DNA of 64,000 bases, taken from assembly GCA_963693085.1 (NCBI GenBank), contig OY856411.1:114072767-114136766 (forward strand), written 5' to 3'. Made by a program: the position numbers and the translations under genes. The notes under the pieces are model-generated. The model saw only the letters and a program-made list of their open reading frames with translations. It had not been told where the DNA came from and did no database searches. This stretch comes from Alisma plantago-aquatica. Its lineage: Eukaryota > Streptophyta > Magnoliopsida > Alismatales > Alismataceae. Position 1 is the stretch's first letter. Each line of letters starts with the position of its first letter. Shown in pieces: positions 11,170 through 21,773 of this stretch.

Positions 11170-12135
11170 AAGACACAATGTGCCTTTTGATGTACACGAC
11201 GTATCCACCTTCAGAGATGGACGTTCTAAGAAAAACTCCAGAATACACGACATGTTGATTGTGCGGCATGACATGTGCGACTACAAACATCAGTTGTTGG
11301 AAACTCACATCACATGTCTTTATTTGAACACGTTGTGTCCTTATCAGTTCAAAAAAGTCACAAGTCCCCTAGAATCAAACACGACATGTCCTAATTTGAA
11401 CATGTCATATTTTTTATTCATTGGAATATCAAAAGGACTCGTTGGAATCTTACACACGGTGTCTTTATTTGCACACGATGTTTCATTATCAATTCAGCAA
11501 ACATCATGCTCCTAGAAACTCACACATCGTATCTTTTTTTGAACACGATGTGTCCCCTTCGGTTAAGGTGAATTTCAAAAGAACTTTGTACTCAGGAACA
11601 CGTCAGTCATTTGAAAGAGCCATCAGCCGTGTGCGCCCTCTTCTGGCCATTATCCAGCTCCAGATCATCACTGCAAGCTGGCGTCACTCACCGGAGAAAG
11701 ATCATCCTTTGTCTGTGCAACCTCTTCATTGTTTTCCCCGAGTTCTACCCACCTTCTTCTTTTCTGGTGGACCTCATCTTCTTCGTTGAACTACTACTTC
11801 TCCGACGGACATCATCGTGAAGGAATTTTCAACGAGCCCCAAATCAACATCCAAATCATCACCATAAGCCTTCTCTACCTTGATATTCATTTCTAAGCAT
11901 AGATCTGGTGCCAAGGAGTGATATCCACCACCTTTCCCAACCTACAGACATGGAATATCTATAGGTACACAGTGTGTACTTCTTGGAGCATGTTGTGTCT
12001 TCTGAAACAGTCGCCAAGCCCCACCGCATTTTGCTGCCAGAAGACATGTCGTGTTTCTTCCCAAACATGTTGTGTGATTTCCATCCAGTCTAGTTCTCCA
12101 TGGCCTGCTATCAGGAGACATGTCGTGTAAAGTCA
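11170..12135. repeat. Array 1 of ACACGACGTGT-like words
   Basis: About 18 degenerate copies of a near-palindromic 10-12-mer are seen: ACACGACGTR, ACACGTTGTGTCC, ACACGACATGTCC, CACACGGTGTC, ACACGATGTGTCC, ACATGTCGTGT and others. They are spaced about 15-45 bp apart and often joined by a 'TTTATTTGAA' linker. They cluster at 11,170-11,600 and 11,965-12,135. The DNA between them (11,600-11,960) has no supported gene. Confidence 0.75.
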
Positions 12136-12180
12136 AAGACAAGCCATTTTCTAGCACTTCTCAGCTCGAACACATCAACG

Positions 12181-13560
12181 ATGGCTCCAATCAAGCAAGC
12201 ATCAAAGTAGAGACATGGAGAGAGCTCATATTCTGCCCCAGCCTACATCTTCACTACTCAATTATTAGTCATGGAAGATGAAGATCCCACTTACTTGTTC
12301 CTCATATCTCATGGGGTCCTTCCTACATGCTTCTCCTATGAGCAATCCATAACCACACTGAATCCAAAGATGAAGTCATACGATTGCTAAAGAAGTTGGG
12401 ACTCCGATATATTTGTTGCATAGTGAGAAACACTTATCTTAGACTCACCTATGAATTCTTGACTACTCTAAGGCTTGAGGATGTCCCAAAGAAATCCCCC
12501 GAGCCCTATTCTATTATCCATTTCTATCTTCTGGGTCAACGCTATAGACTCATATTCTAGCAAGTCTGTGACATACTTGAGTGTCACTATGATGGTGGGT
12601 TGGCTTATCCTCCAACATTTGATAGTGATAAGTTTTGGAGTGTGATCAGATATGAGACAGTCCATGAGGCTAGTAAGTCTAGGGAAATCACCATCCACAA
12701 TCCTATTTTTCTCTATGTCCATCGGCTCCAAAGCACATGAGTTTTTTCCAAGAAGGAAACTCAAGGGGTATGCAGGAAGTAGGATCTTTTCTTTCTGTGG
12801 GCCATGGTGAATGACTTCTAGATCAATGCAGGCTACTTCATACTCAACAGATTCTTTGACATCAATAAGATCAAGAAAAATGAATCTGGTGACATCGTAT
12901 GTGGGGATTTGATAACCCACATTTCTAGGAAGGTTGACGCTGATTTTAGTGGCTTGGAGGATGCACCATGGAAAATCTTGGTTGACATCCAGTTACTTGT
13001 TTCTTATGGTCTGATTGTTAGGGTCCCCAATGATGAAACAAAATTCAGACAATATTTTGAAGATACAAATATATTGAGCTACCTAATCCGGAGATCATGA
13101 CCCTCACATAGAAGACCAATTGGAAGTTTGAAGTAATTGCTCCTGATTTTGATGAGCACGAGGATGGACCAGATGCACCTGCTTCTTCCTCTTTCACTCA
13201 ACTGCCTCCTTCTACCAGCACAAATATAGACTAGAACAGGTCTATGCCTGACATCCAGCACTTGTAAGGCTATGTCCAACAGAGGTTTGATCATATGGAT
13301 AGCCTCCTTGATCTTATGGTTCAACAACATTCTATTATGCATGACATGGTCGAGCGGATGGATATGTGACACATTTCTCAAGGCCACTATCCCATTCCTC
13401 AACCTCCATAACCCACACCTACACCACCCGAGCCTCAGCTAAACCCCACTCCTCCACAGATGATGCTTGTAGAGATTCCTGGCAATGATGACTTGTTGCA
13501 CCAGTACTTCCCTACTGGTCATGAGGGTGTTGACCCTTCATTTTGGTTTCCTCCATGATA
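12181..13560 (+). pseudogene. Athila ORF1-like retroelement gene, broken
   Basis: A probable start at 12,181 (MAPIKQAS) is followed after eight codons by a TAG. The sense reading shifts near 12,375 into a frame with NTYLRLTYEFLTTLRLEDVP, IIHFYLLGQRYRLIF, a 'LLWAMVND…INAGYFILNR' type segment and GDIVCGDLITHISRKVDADFSGLED (12,890-12,965). A repeated FDHMDSLLDLMVQQHSIMHDM tail and a proline-rich end (near 13,400) follow. This layout is that of the ATHILA ORF-1 / putative plant transposon protein family, of unknown biochemical role. At least five stops are present. It lies downstream of pol, so it may be the third ORF of the same element or the first ORF of another. Confidence 0.6.
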
Positions 13561-14955
13561 GGTATCCATTTTCTATCACTTAGGTCTGATTGATGCAGTG
13601 ACGACACTATATATTTCAATCTTAGGGGGTGCAACCGGCCGGTAGTGTAATTTTATTTCCCGTTTATCATCGTTTTCCTTAGTTTGTTGTTTTTGCTTTC
13701 TATTTTAATATAAAATTTAGTATGATGAGAGGCCTATCTTGTGTAATGGATTGATTTTCTTCCCATCTTGAACTATCTTGTCCTCCCTAGTTAGAAATGT
13801 CATTTTTAGAAAATGTAAAAGGCATGCATAAATCAAAAGAAACTTTATGTCCTCCAACATGTGTTTAATTTTGGGTTTATGTTTCTATCCTGAAATTTCA
13901 TCTTTTACATCCTTGATTGACTGACACATGTAATGGTAACAAATTTTGTGAATAAGTAAACTTTGAAACACTACTTAGAACTAGGGATGCCCATGAAAAA
14001 CTCTTAGTGATTTTTCAACCACCCTTTTTCAGTGAAAAGTTTCAAATCAAATGAATGGAATCTAGCCAACGTTGCAATTTATTTAACTCTCCTATGTTTC
14101 AGGGAAAACAAGTGAAATACAATATCATTTAAAAATATATTTTGGTTCAATTCACCTTAGTTACCGTATAAAAGATGGCTAAACTGTCCACATGTCATGC
14201 TAGCCTAGTGTAAGTCTAATCTGGCCACAATGGTTAGGTGATATGTCTCAAAAAGAGGGTAGATTACCCCATCTGACACTCCTTGTGTGCATAAGCATAT
14301 ATTAGAAGCCGAGTGTCAGAACCATAATCCATTGTCATACCTTTTGGGAAAACAAGGAGGGAAATATAAACCTTGTTATCATTAACTAAGATTCCATCAT
14401 TTGTATCCTTAATAGCTGAAAGTTTTGGTTACAGATTCACTATTTGTTTCACTTGGTCATCCAAGCTCCATTTTGTATTGCATAGTTGACTGTTTCATTT
14501 AATGAGTTACCACCCCTTTTGAACTTAAAATCTCTTTCTTAGATGTTTAAGTTGAAATCAAGGCTATGAGTATAAAAATGTTGAGTATGGTTGGTTTGGT
14601 CTCATTTACATCTTTCATTTCATTTGATCTATGTATGAGCTTGACAATTACTTCATTTGTGTTTGTATGCTCTTTTTCCTTAAGGACAAGAAATAGTTCA
14701 AGCTTATAGGGATTTTATGTGTGGATTTCATATATACTTTTTGCATATCTTCGCACATAAATTCAGTTCATTTTAGTCTCCATTTAGCCTCTAATCATAC
14801 TTAAGTTACCATCTTTCAGTTGTTTCACTCGTTGCACGATCTTGACCATAGGTACCCATCAAAGATGGTGAAATGAGGAGAATCCAACCCAATTCCTACC
14901 TTAGTTGGATTCCCTATGCATTTACAGCTAATATACAGTTAAACCTAAAGAAACG
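13561..14955. other. Non-coding retroelement 3' spacer/LTR-like DNA
   Basis: Just after the ORF, TCTTAGGGGGTGCAACC (near 13,620) resembles the G-run that follows the last ORF in Athila-type elements. Beyond it there is only AT-rich sequence with no supported gene. Confidence 0.4.
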
Positions 14956-14959
14956 GAAC

Positions 14960-15365
14960 AAGACACGTTGCGTCTTTATTTGTAGATGGTGTGTAACTTT
15001 TGATGAAGGGCATTCCTCCACACAAAGAGAAGTACACGACGTGTGTTAATTAACACACGGCATGTAAGTTTCTAGAGTACTTCATCTCCAACTACAGAAC
15101 AAAAGATACGGTGTGTCGTTCATCCAGACACGGCGTGTCCGCACATTCAAAGGCCAAAGTTCAATTTCTATCAAAGTACATGACGTGTGTTTATTAACAC
15201 ATGGTGTGTGCCATCAACCCAAGGTTGACTTTAGTTGCATCTACACAGTGTGTCTTTATTCAAACACAATGTGTACTAATCTCAAAAGAGCAATTCAAGC
15301 GATAGTTTCACTACGCCACACAGCATGTCTTCACAAAAACATGTGTCTTTGTCAGTTTTCTAAAG
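14960..15365. repeat. Array 2 of ACACGACGTGT-like words
   Basis: About 12 copies occur in 400 bp, including ACACGTTGCGTC, ACACGACGTGTG, ACACACGGCATGT, ACACGGCGTGTCC, ACATGACGTGTG, ACACATGGTGTGTG and ACACAATGTGT. Several are paired across AT-rich linkers (TTAATTAA, TTTATTAA), giving small inverted repeats. It mirrors array 1 on the other side of the ORF1-like gene. Confidence 0.8.
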
Positions 15366-15690
15366 ATTTTAGAAACATCTTCCCCTCATTTTAAAAATAA
15401 GTGCATCCACTTGGGGTGGTTATAATTCATCATTTGAATCAATTTTTGACTAAAGAGAGTTGTAGAGCAAGAGAGGGGAAATTTTGGAGAAGAAGGTGAG
15501 GTTTCTTGAGAAAGAACCTCTGTTCTTCATCATTTCCTTCTTCTTTTCTCCTATATGGGTGTAGCTGAGCTTCTCTACTCCATCCAAGCTTCTCATGGGG
15601 GAAGATAGTCTAAGTTGAAGATGCTACAAGGGTGTAACTTCATCCTCAAGCTGGATTTTAACTCCTTCCATGTCATTTTTGGTTACTTAT

Positions 15691-16079
15691 GGTTGAGATT
15701 AGATTTTGGAAAATCCAGGACATAATATTTCACCTCCATACTATCAATTCTTGTATAACTACAAAATTAAACATGCTAATTAATTTGTAAAGGAGGTTGT
15801 CGTCATCATGCACCTCCTGATGACATGATATGGTTCTCATACATAATATGTATGAGTTTCTTATAAAATTCTACAATGTACTTATGTTTCTTCATTATGT
15901 ATGAGTAGAATTTTTGGAACCATATCATGATGAGAACCATATCATGTCATCAGGAGGTGCATGATGACGACAACCTCCTTTACAAATTAATTAGCATGTT
16001 TAATTTTGTAGTTATACAAGAATTGATAGTATGGAGGTCAAATATTATGTCCTGGATTTTCCAAAATCTAATCTCAACC
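15691..16079. repeat. Long inverted repeat (150-bp arms, 89-bp loop)
   Basis: The left arm 15,691-15,840 (GGTTGAGATTAG…TGGTTCTCAT) and right arm 15,930-16,079 are reverse complements at 149 of 150 positions. The one mismatch is 15,731 versus 16,039. The 89-bp loop contains its own small palindrome (ctcatacat/atgtatgag) and a partial second copy of the arm end. No target-site duplication or coding capacity was seen. The surrounding 15,366-15,690 and 16,080-16,300 show no gene. Confidence 0.95.
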
Positions 16080-16299
16080 TTTAAGATTAACCTTTTTTTG
16101 TTTGTTTGTCATATAGTTAAATGCAATCAAACTCATATGTTCTAATCTGACTTAGATTGTTGAAAGTTAGCTCTTTTGCACCTAGCTAGCCTAGCTCTCT
16201 ACAGTTTGACCTCGACTACAATTGATACCGTATACTTGTTGGTGATTGAAAATTTGAGAGATATAAGATTAAAAACTCACTTGCCTCAGGCAATCAACA

Positions 16300-16960
16300 A
16301 TAGTCAATGCAAATTTTCTTGCCAGAGATGAAGTGTCCATAAAACATGACTTTGTCAATCTAGAAATCGTATTTGGACAAGCCATAAAACTTTTTGCTTA
16401 GAAGATATCAAGAACCTTGTGAAGATGTATATGATGTGACTAAAGATCTTTAGATAAGATAAGAATGTCATCTAGGAAGACCACCACAAAGTCATCAGGT
16501 GAAGGTTGGAAGACTATGTTTGTTAAGTTCATGAAGATAGTAGTGGCATTTGTAAGACAAAAATGCATAACCAAGAATGATATAATTCTTGTAACATGTT
16601 TTGAAGGTTATTTTACATAGGTACTCAACCCTAACATTAAGTTGGTGATAACCTAATCAAATATCATTTTTCTAGAAAACATAGGCATAATGAAGTTAAT
16701 CAAAGAGTTCATCAATTCTAAGAACAGGAAACTTATTTTATACAATAGCTTGACTAATCATATGATAGTAGATGCATATCCTCATGAATTCATCTTTCTT
16801 TTTAACAAATAGTACATGTGCACCCCAATAGAGAAACTAGGGTAGATAAAGTCTTTGTCAAGCAGTTCATGCAATAGTTTCTTGATCTCAACAGATTTAT
16901 AGGTGACATCCTATAAGGGGAACAAGCTAAGTCAATCAAGAACTCCACATTATTCATGGG
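16300..16960 (-). pseudogene. Ty3-gypsy reverse transcriptase fragment
   Basis: The minus strand reads, with stops and shifts, LLHELLDKDFIYPS (near 16,860), KFPVLRIDELFD (near 16,720), DYHQLNVRVEYLCK (near 16,640) and [17 protein letters not shown] (near 16,490-16,440). The last is the polymerase x-L-D-D block. It is too damaged to encode an enzyme. It pairs with the protease fragment at 17,281 in normal PR-RT order. Confidence 0.75.
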
Positions 16961-17280
16961 AGTATCCCTAGAAGATCCTTTGGGAAAACATGTGGGTACT
17001 TATGCACCATATTTATACTCTCTAGAGTAGTCATATTAGAATTGGCTATAGTAACAATTACTACATATGTCGTGTACCCTTTAGCTATCATAGATTGAGC
17101 TTTTATAGAGTAGATTTTAAGTTTTTAGTTCCTTTATTTTCTATCTAGAATGTTGATAGATGAAGAATCAAGTTTATATACAATGGTTTTAGGATCTAAC
17201 AATCAACTATAGCATGTTTCTTATATAGGCATTTCATTCCAAGAATTATGTCAAAGTCCCCCATATCAAGAAATATGAAA

Positions 17281-17532
17281 TTATAATATGTTTGTGGTGT
17301 TTATAATATAGGGAAACATTTTCAACCAACGAAAGTAAGTATAGAACCTACCAATAGGGGTATTCACCTCAAGAATATACCATAATCCTCTCAATTGCAA
17401 ATTGGGAAACATAGAAAAACTTTGAGACATATATGTATGAGTATATCCAGTATCGAATAGGGTAGTCATAGAATGATCATGAAGGTTCACAACACCCAGA
17501 ATATATACACAAGGTGTAATATATTTACTCAT
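17281..17532 (-). pseudogene. Ty3-gypsy aspartic protease fragment
   Basis: An 83-codon open frame contains MTTLFDTGYTHTYMSQSFS. This corresponds to the 'LFDSGATHSFIS' active site of plant gypsy (chromovirus-type) retropepsins, keeping the catalytic D-T-G. It ends early and lies upstream of the RT fragment on the same strand. The CACTA left terminus begins about 40 bp beyond it. Confidence 0.7.
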
Positions 17533-18179
17533 TTTTAGTTGTTATTATTATTAATCGTATAAAGGGAACATACACTACTATGGAAATGGGGTATCTCATT
17601 GGTTATTTTAGAAATATATCGATGGTTCAAATGATGGATACGTGGGTGACGCCATATGTCGCCGGTTAAACAAATCGATGAAATAAATATATATATCATT
17701 GGTTCCACATTATAGTCAAATTGATGACATAACATGTAGCGTGCGATGAAATAGTGCTTTCCCTTAACCTCTCCCTCATCTATTATTTAAATAAGAATCA
17801 ATGATGTAATGCTAATTATGTAGTAAAAATGGTTTCTCTTGATTGTTCTTCATCGGTTATTGAAGGAGAAATAACTGGTGACCACTAATTAGTCATAGTT
17901 TTATTAGTGAATACATAGTGAAATTAAGGGATATCATGTTAGTCAACAATAAGTAACTGACAAAGTATGCATACGCAGTTGGTAATTATGAAATAACTGA
18001 TTACATATCTCGTCAATTTTATCTTTGAACAAAAAGTGAAAATTAATGGATATCCCATCAATTTTCTACAAGTAATAGAGGAAGTATGTTTATGTAGTTG
18101 GTTATTTTGAAATAACCGACAACAAATGTGTATGTTTTTATATAGCAGCTTTGTAGACCTATTGTCCAGCTACTAGCCT

Positions 18180-19530
18180 GTCCGCTTCCTACAGTTCATC
18201 AGAATTGATAGTTCATCAGAATAGTAGGCATCTACAAGCATCACATCTTTACAACAGGTCAGAAAACCTACAAGAAGAAAGATACATATATATATATACA
18301 AATATAAATATGCATTTCATGCAATATGCACAAACAAGCAAGAAAACCTCAACATTCTATCCATTTTTCACTTCAAATGCACACACATATGCATGAACTC
18401 ACAACTCAATTGATTCATTTCTCAGCCACACATTCAATTTAATACATATGCATAGATACACATCATTCTTCACCTCATGCACTTCATATTGAATTCACAC
18501 ACACATATGCATCAATAAATGTAAACACCAGCTGACACATAGTTTAAGTCCACAATGTATAATAATATAACAAACAAAAATATGACATCAAAGTTTGAAC
18601 TATGAAATATCAATAAACTCTCCTAATTATCTGACAAGTCCATATTATCGGTGAAGCAGTCTACCCACTATTTGTTTGGATCATTCAACTGCTCCAATGT
18701 ATAGGCTTCAATAGTCCCAAAAAAATTGCAAAGAGAATGAGATGTAATTCTAATTAGATTTGGTTGATTGTATTATCAAATGAGACTACTTCATTAATTA
18801 CGATCCAAAACTTATAATATTTCCTTCTCTACACATTTGAGTTGTGCCTCATGCATAACAATCATTTGCATGGACAGTGTCACATAATATGTGCATGCCC
18901 AATCATTGTCTTGTACAGGGCATTTTAGATTTACAATAACACTAATAAATATAACATAGTAGAGCTGGTAATATATATGTATTGGAATGAGAAGACTATG
19001 TCAACACTCCTCCAAGCTATTGATTACTTTTTTCTCTACTTTCCCTCCACTGCTATAAAATGATTTCAAACCCCTATTAGTTAATATAATATTTATATAT
19101 ATATTGCATTAATAAATTGTCATATGATGCAAACGTTAACAAATATGTTGAGCATACAAAAACTATACTTACGCATGAATCACCAATTTTATTGGGTTTC
19201 CCTCATTTGGTGTTAGCTTAATACAAAAAGGATCAAAGAAATATATAGTATAGTTCTCGAAAACAATCACTAACAACGGACAATGCTTATTTATGAGTGA
19301 ATAGAAGGAAAATAAAATAAAAAATTAAATTCCATAGCAATTGTACTCATAAGTTAGAAATACAAATAACAAGCCTAAAACTTACACAATGTTGAAGGGA
19401 GCTATGATCACAGTCCTGGAAGAACCAAAAACATGTGTCATTGTAGTCACATAATCTTTTATGTCACTCGGATCTATAACTACAAATATACTCATTTATG
19501 GCATTAGAAATGCCATGTTTGATATTCTAA
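18180..19530. other. CACTA interior without recognisable gene
   Basis: It is AT-rich, with no conserved protein on either strand. Its position between the left terminus and the transposase suggests decayed transposase or regulatory sequence. Confidence 0.35.
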
Positions 19531-19540
19531 ACTAAGTAAT

Positions 19541-20495
19541 CTCCTACTACAAATGATTGAACATATATACATGCAATAATAAGTTAATATATAGGAAACA
19601 ATTATAAAATATGTATTCTTCACATATGATGAGGTATTTAGTCTCACCATATCCAAAGTTCTATCACTGATGTGTTCAGCCATTGATACTGAAATAGCTC
19701 AAAAAACATCTGTCAACACTATAATAGTGTCACGATCCATACCTATGACCTCCTCCTGAATTTCAATCACCATGGTATTTGTTTGCTATATATTATCTAA
19801 CCATATAGTCAATGATGCCTAGCAGTTAGGACCTAAGGAATCTAACAATTTATATGGAATAAAATGTGGGGGCTGAGGCTTTAGACCCTAGGATGCCTCT
19901 TAGTTGTTGCAGTCTTCATACATGTATTCTTATATTAGATTCGGATTAAATATAAATTCAATATAGTATTTGTCATACCTAAACCACTATGATGAGGCAT
20001 TTGGGCCACCCAGTAAATCCTCCTTCTACCTCTTCGATTGTGGTGGCATCCGGGTGCTTGTATGGGAGTGGTGTTTCTTTCCATGTGAACATAAGCGGTC
20101 TCCTAATACAAATGGTTGAACATATATAAATGCAATAATCAGTTAATATGTAGGAACCAATTATAAAATATGTATTCTTCACATATGATGAGGTATTTAA
20201 ACTCACTATATCTAAAGTTCTATCACTGATGTGTTCAGCCAATGATACTGAAACAACTCAAAAACATATGTCAACACTATAATAGTGTCGTAAACCATAC
20301 CTACAACCTCCTCCTGGAGTTCAATCACCATGGTATTTGTTTGCTCTATATTGTCTAACCATATAGTTAACACCTTGGAGTTAGGACCTAAAAAATCAAA
20401 CAACTCAAATGGAATAAATTGTGGGGGTGGATGCTTTGGAACCCTTGGAGGGTTCTTAGCTATTGTGGTCTACATGCATGTATTCTCATATTGAG
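19541..20495. repeat. Direct duplication, about 395-bp copies 559 bp apart
   Basis: Copy A (19,541-19,937) and copy B (20,100-20,495) share long stretches such as 'gttctatcactgatgtgttcagcca' and 'caccatggtatttgtttgct', with scattered substitutions. Between them is 162 bp of unique sequence. In minus orientation each carries the same short transposase-like segment (…TIWLDNIEQTNTMVIELQEEV in copy B), so part of the transposase gene has been doubled. Confidence 0.85.
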
Positions 20496-20900
20496 GGTGA
20501 ACTTTCCCTCCTTTATTTGCGCACCCAACTCCAACTATTCATCATCAAAGACTAATCCGTAAAACGTAACAATCTAAGGAAAAAAGAACATGGAAATATT
20601 TATGAGACCAAGAAATTTACCATTTTTGCAACCACCTCCTGAGTTGCTTGGACAAGGATTTCTCCGGCTTTGTTTTTCATCACATCTATCTAGTCTAGTG
20701 AGGAAACTCTCTAGAAGCACTAGAAGACTCAATAGTAGAAGGAGTAGAAGTAAAAGTCCCTTGTTCTTCCTCTTGCTCTCTCAATTGGTAGAGTCTAATA
20801 TAACCACTTGAATTCAACTGATGGTTGTACAAATTCTTTCCACGGCTTTCTTTTTTAGCATCAGGAATGGCATGATTAATTCAATAAGAAATATTGCAAA

Positions 20901-21537
20901 CTAATCGCAAAAAATGTATGAATGTAATTTATTCAATACCTTGAATACATCTATTTTTCTTTGATCAACAAACTCCAACCACTCTTTTTTATCAAGATAA
21001 GGCCATTGTAGAGTGGGGTCCTTATCCTTCTTGTCTTCAAAGATGTAATCTCTAGTTAGGATTTCCTGCCAATCTCTATATCTTCTCCCGACAAGCTGCA
21101 TAATAGACTTGTGATGAACATCAAGCTCATATCGACCCTTAAAATGTTCAACATTCACTATGTTTTAGAAATGTGAAAAGAAAGACTAATAAAAGACTAT
21201 AAAAATGTAGATGCATATCTCTCACCTCTAACTCCTACCAGATGAGGTCTTTAGTGACATTACTCACTTGTCTCCAATCATCAACACGGAAAGGAAATTT
21301 TCTTTGAAAAAGGACTCAACAATAGCAGACAAACTCTTTTATAATCGGTGTTCCTACTTGATTAGATTCAACGACACCCTTTTTCCCTTCCCTTTAAGAG
21401 GCAATTTTCATGAAAGTTATCCCTCTCTTACATTTAGATTTATCAGCACCGTCATCACCCTGGTCAAGAGGCCCATCAGGATCCTCACCCTCAGGGTCCT
21501 TTTGCTCTGGATCGATGTGCTCCTGGTCAAATGCCAT
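20901..21537 (-). pseudogene. CACTA transposase, PF03004 (Ptta/En/Spm) family, fragment
   Basis: A start at 21,537 (MAFDQEHIDPEQKDPEGEDPDG) opens an acidic leader. It leads into KRGITFMKIASKREG and VDDWRQVSNVTKDLIW, the plant transposase_24 entry (RGxT…, DDWR.V…K..LW). One TAG follows. After a probable short intron (about 21,225-21,158, GTGAG…ATAG; phase not clean), the frame 21,158-20,901 gives FKGRYELDVHHKSIMQLVGRRYRDWQEIL and DKKEWLEFVDQRK, the core of PF03004. Decayed continuation reaches the duplicated block at 19,541-20,495. The product would bind the subterminal repeats of the element; this copy is inactive. Confidence 0.75.
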
Positions 21538-21701
21538 CTACAAAATCAAAAGTAAACATATGAAAATTTCAGATCACATATGAAAAAAGTCAAATCACAT
21601 ATGAAAAGGTCAGATCACATTTTATAAAGTCATATCACATATGAAAAATTAAACTTATTAGTGTTGGTATGTATGCCCAGAGAGTCAATCATATGATGAT
21701 T

Positions 21702-21718
21702 GAAATGGCATATCTTAT
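21702..21718. repeat. Left target-site duplication of the nested LINE
   Basis: GAAATGGCATATCTTAT is repeated exactly at 34,333-34,349, directly after the poly(A) end of the LINE. Exact 17-bp length is typical of target-primed reverse transcription. Confidence 0.9.
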
Positions 21719-21773
21719 CCAATGATGCCCAACCTCCGGAAGGGATATCCTGACCGGTGCCGATATGAGTGTG

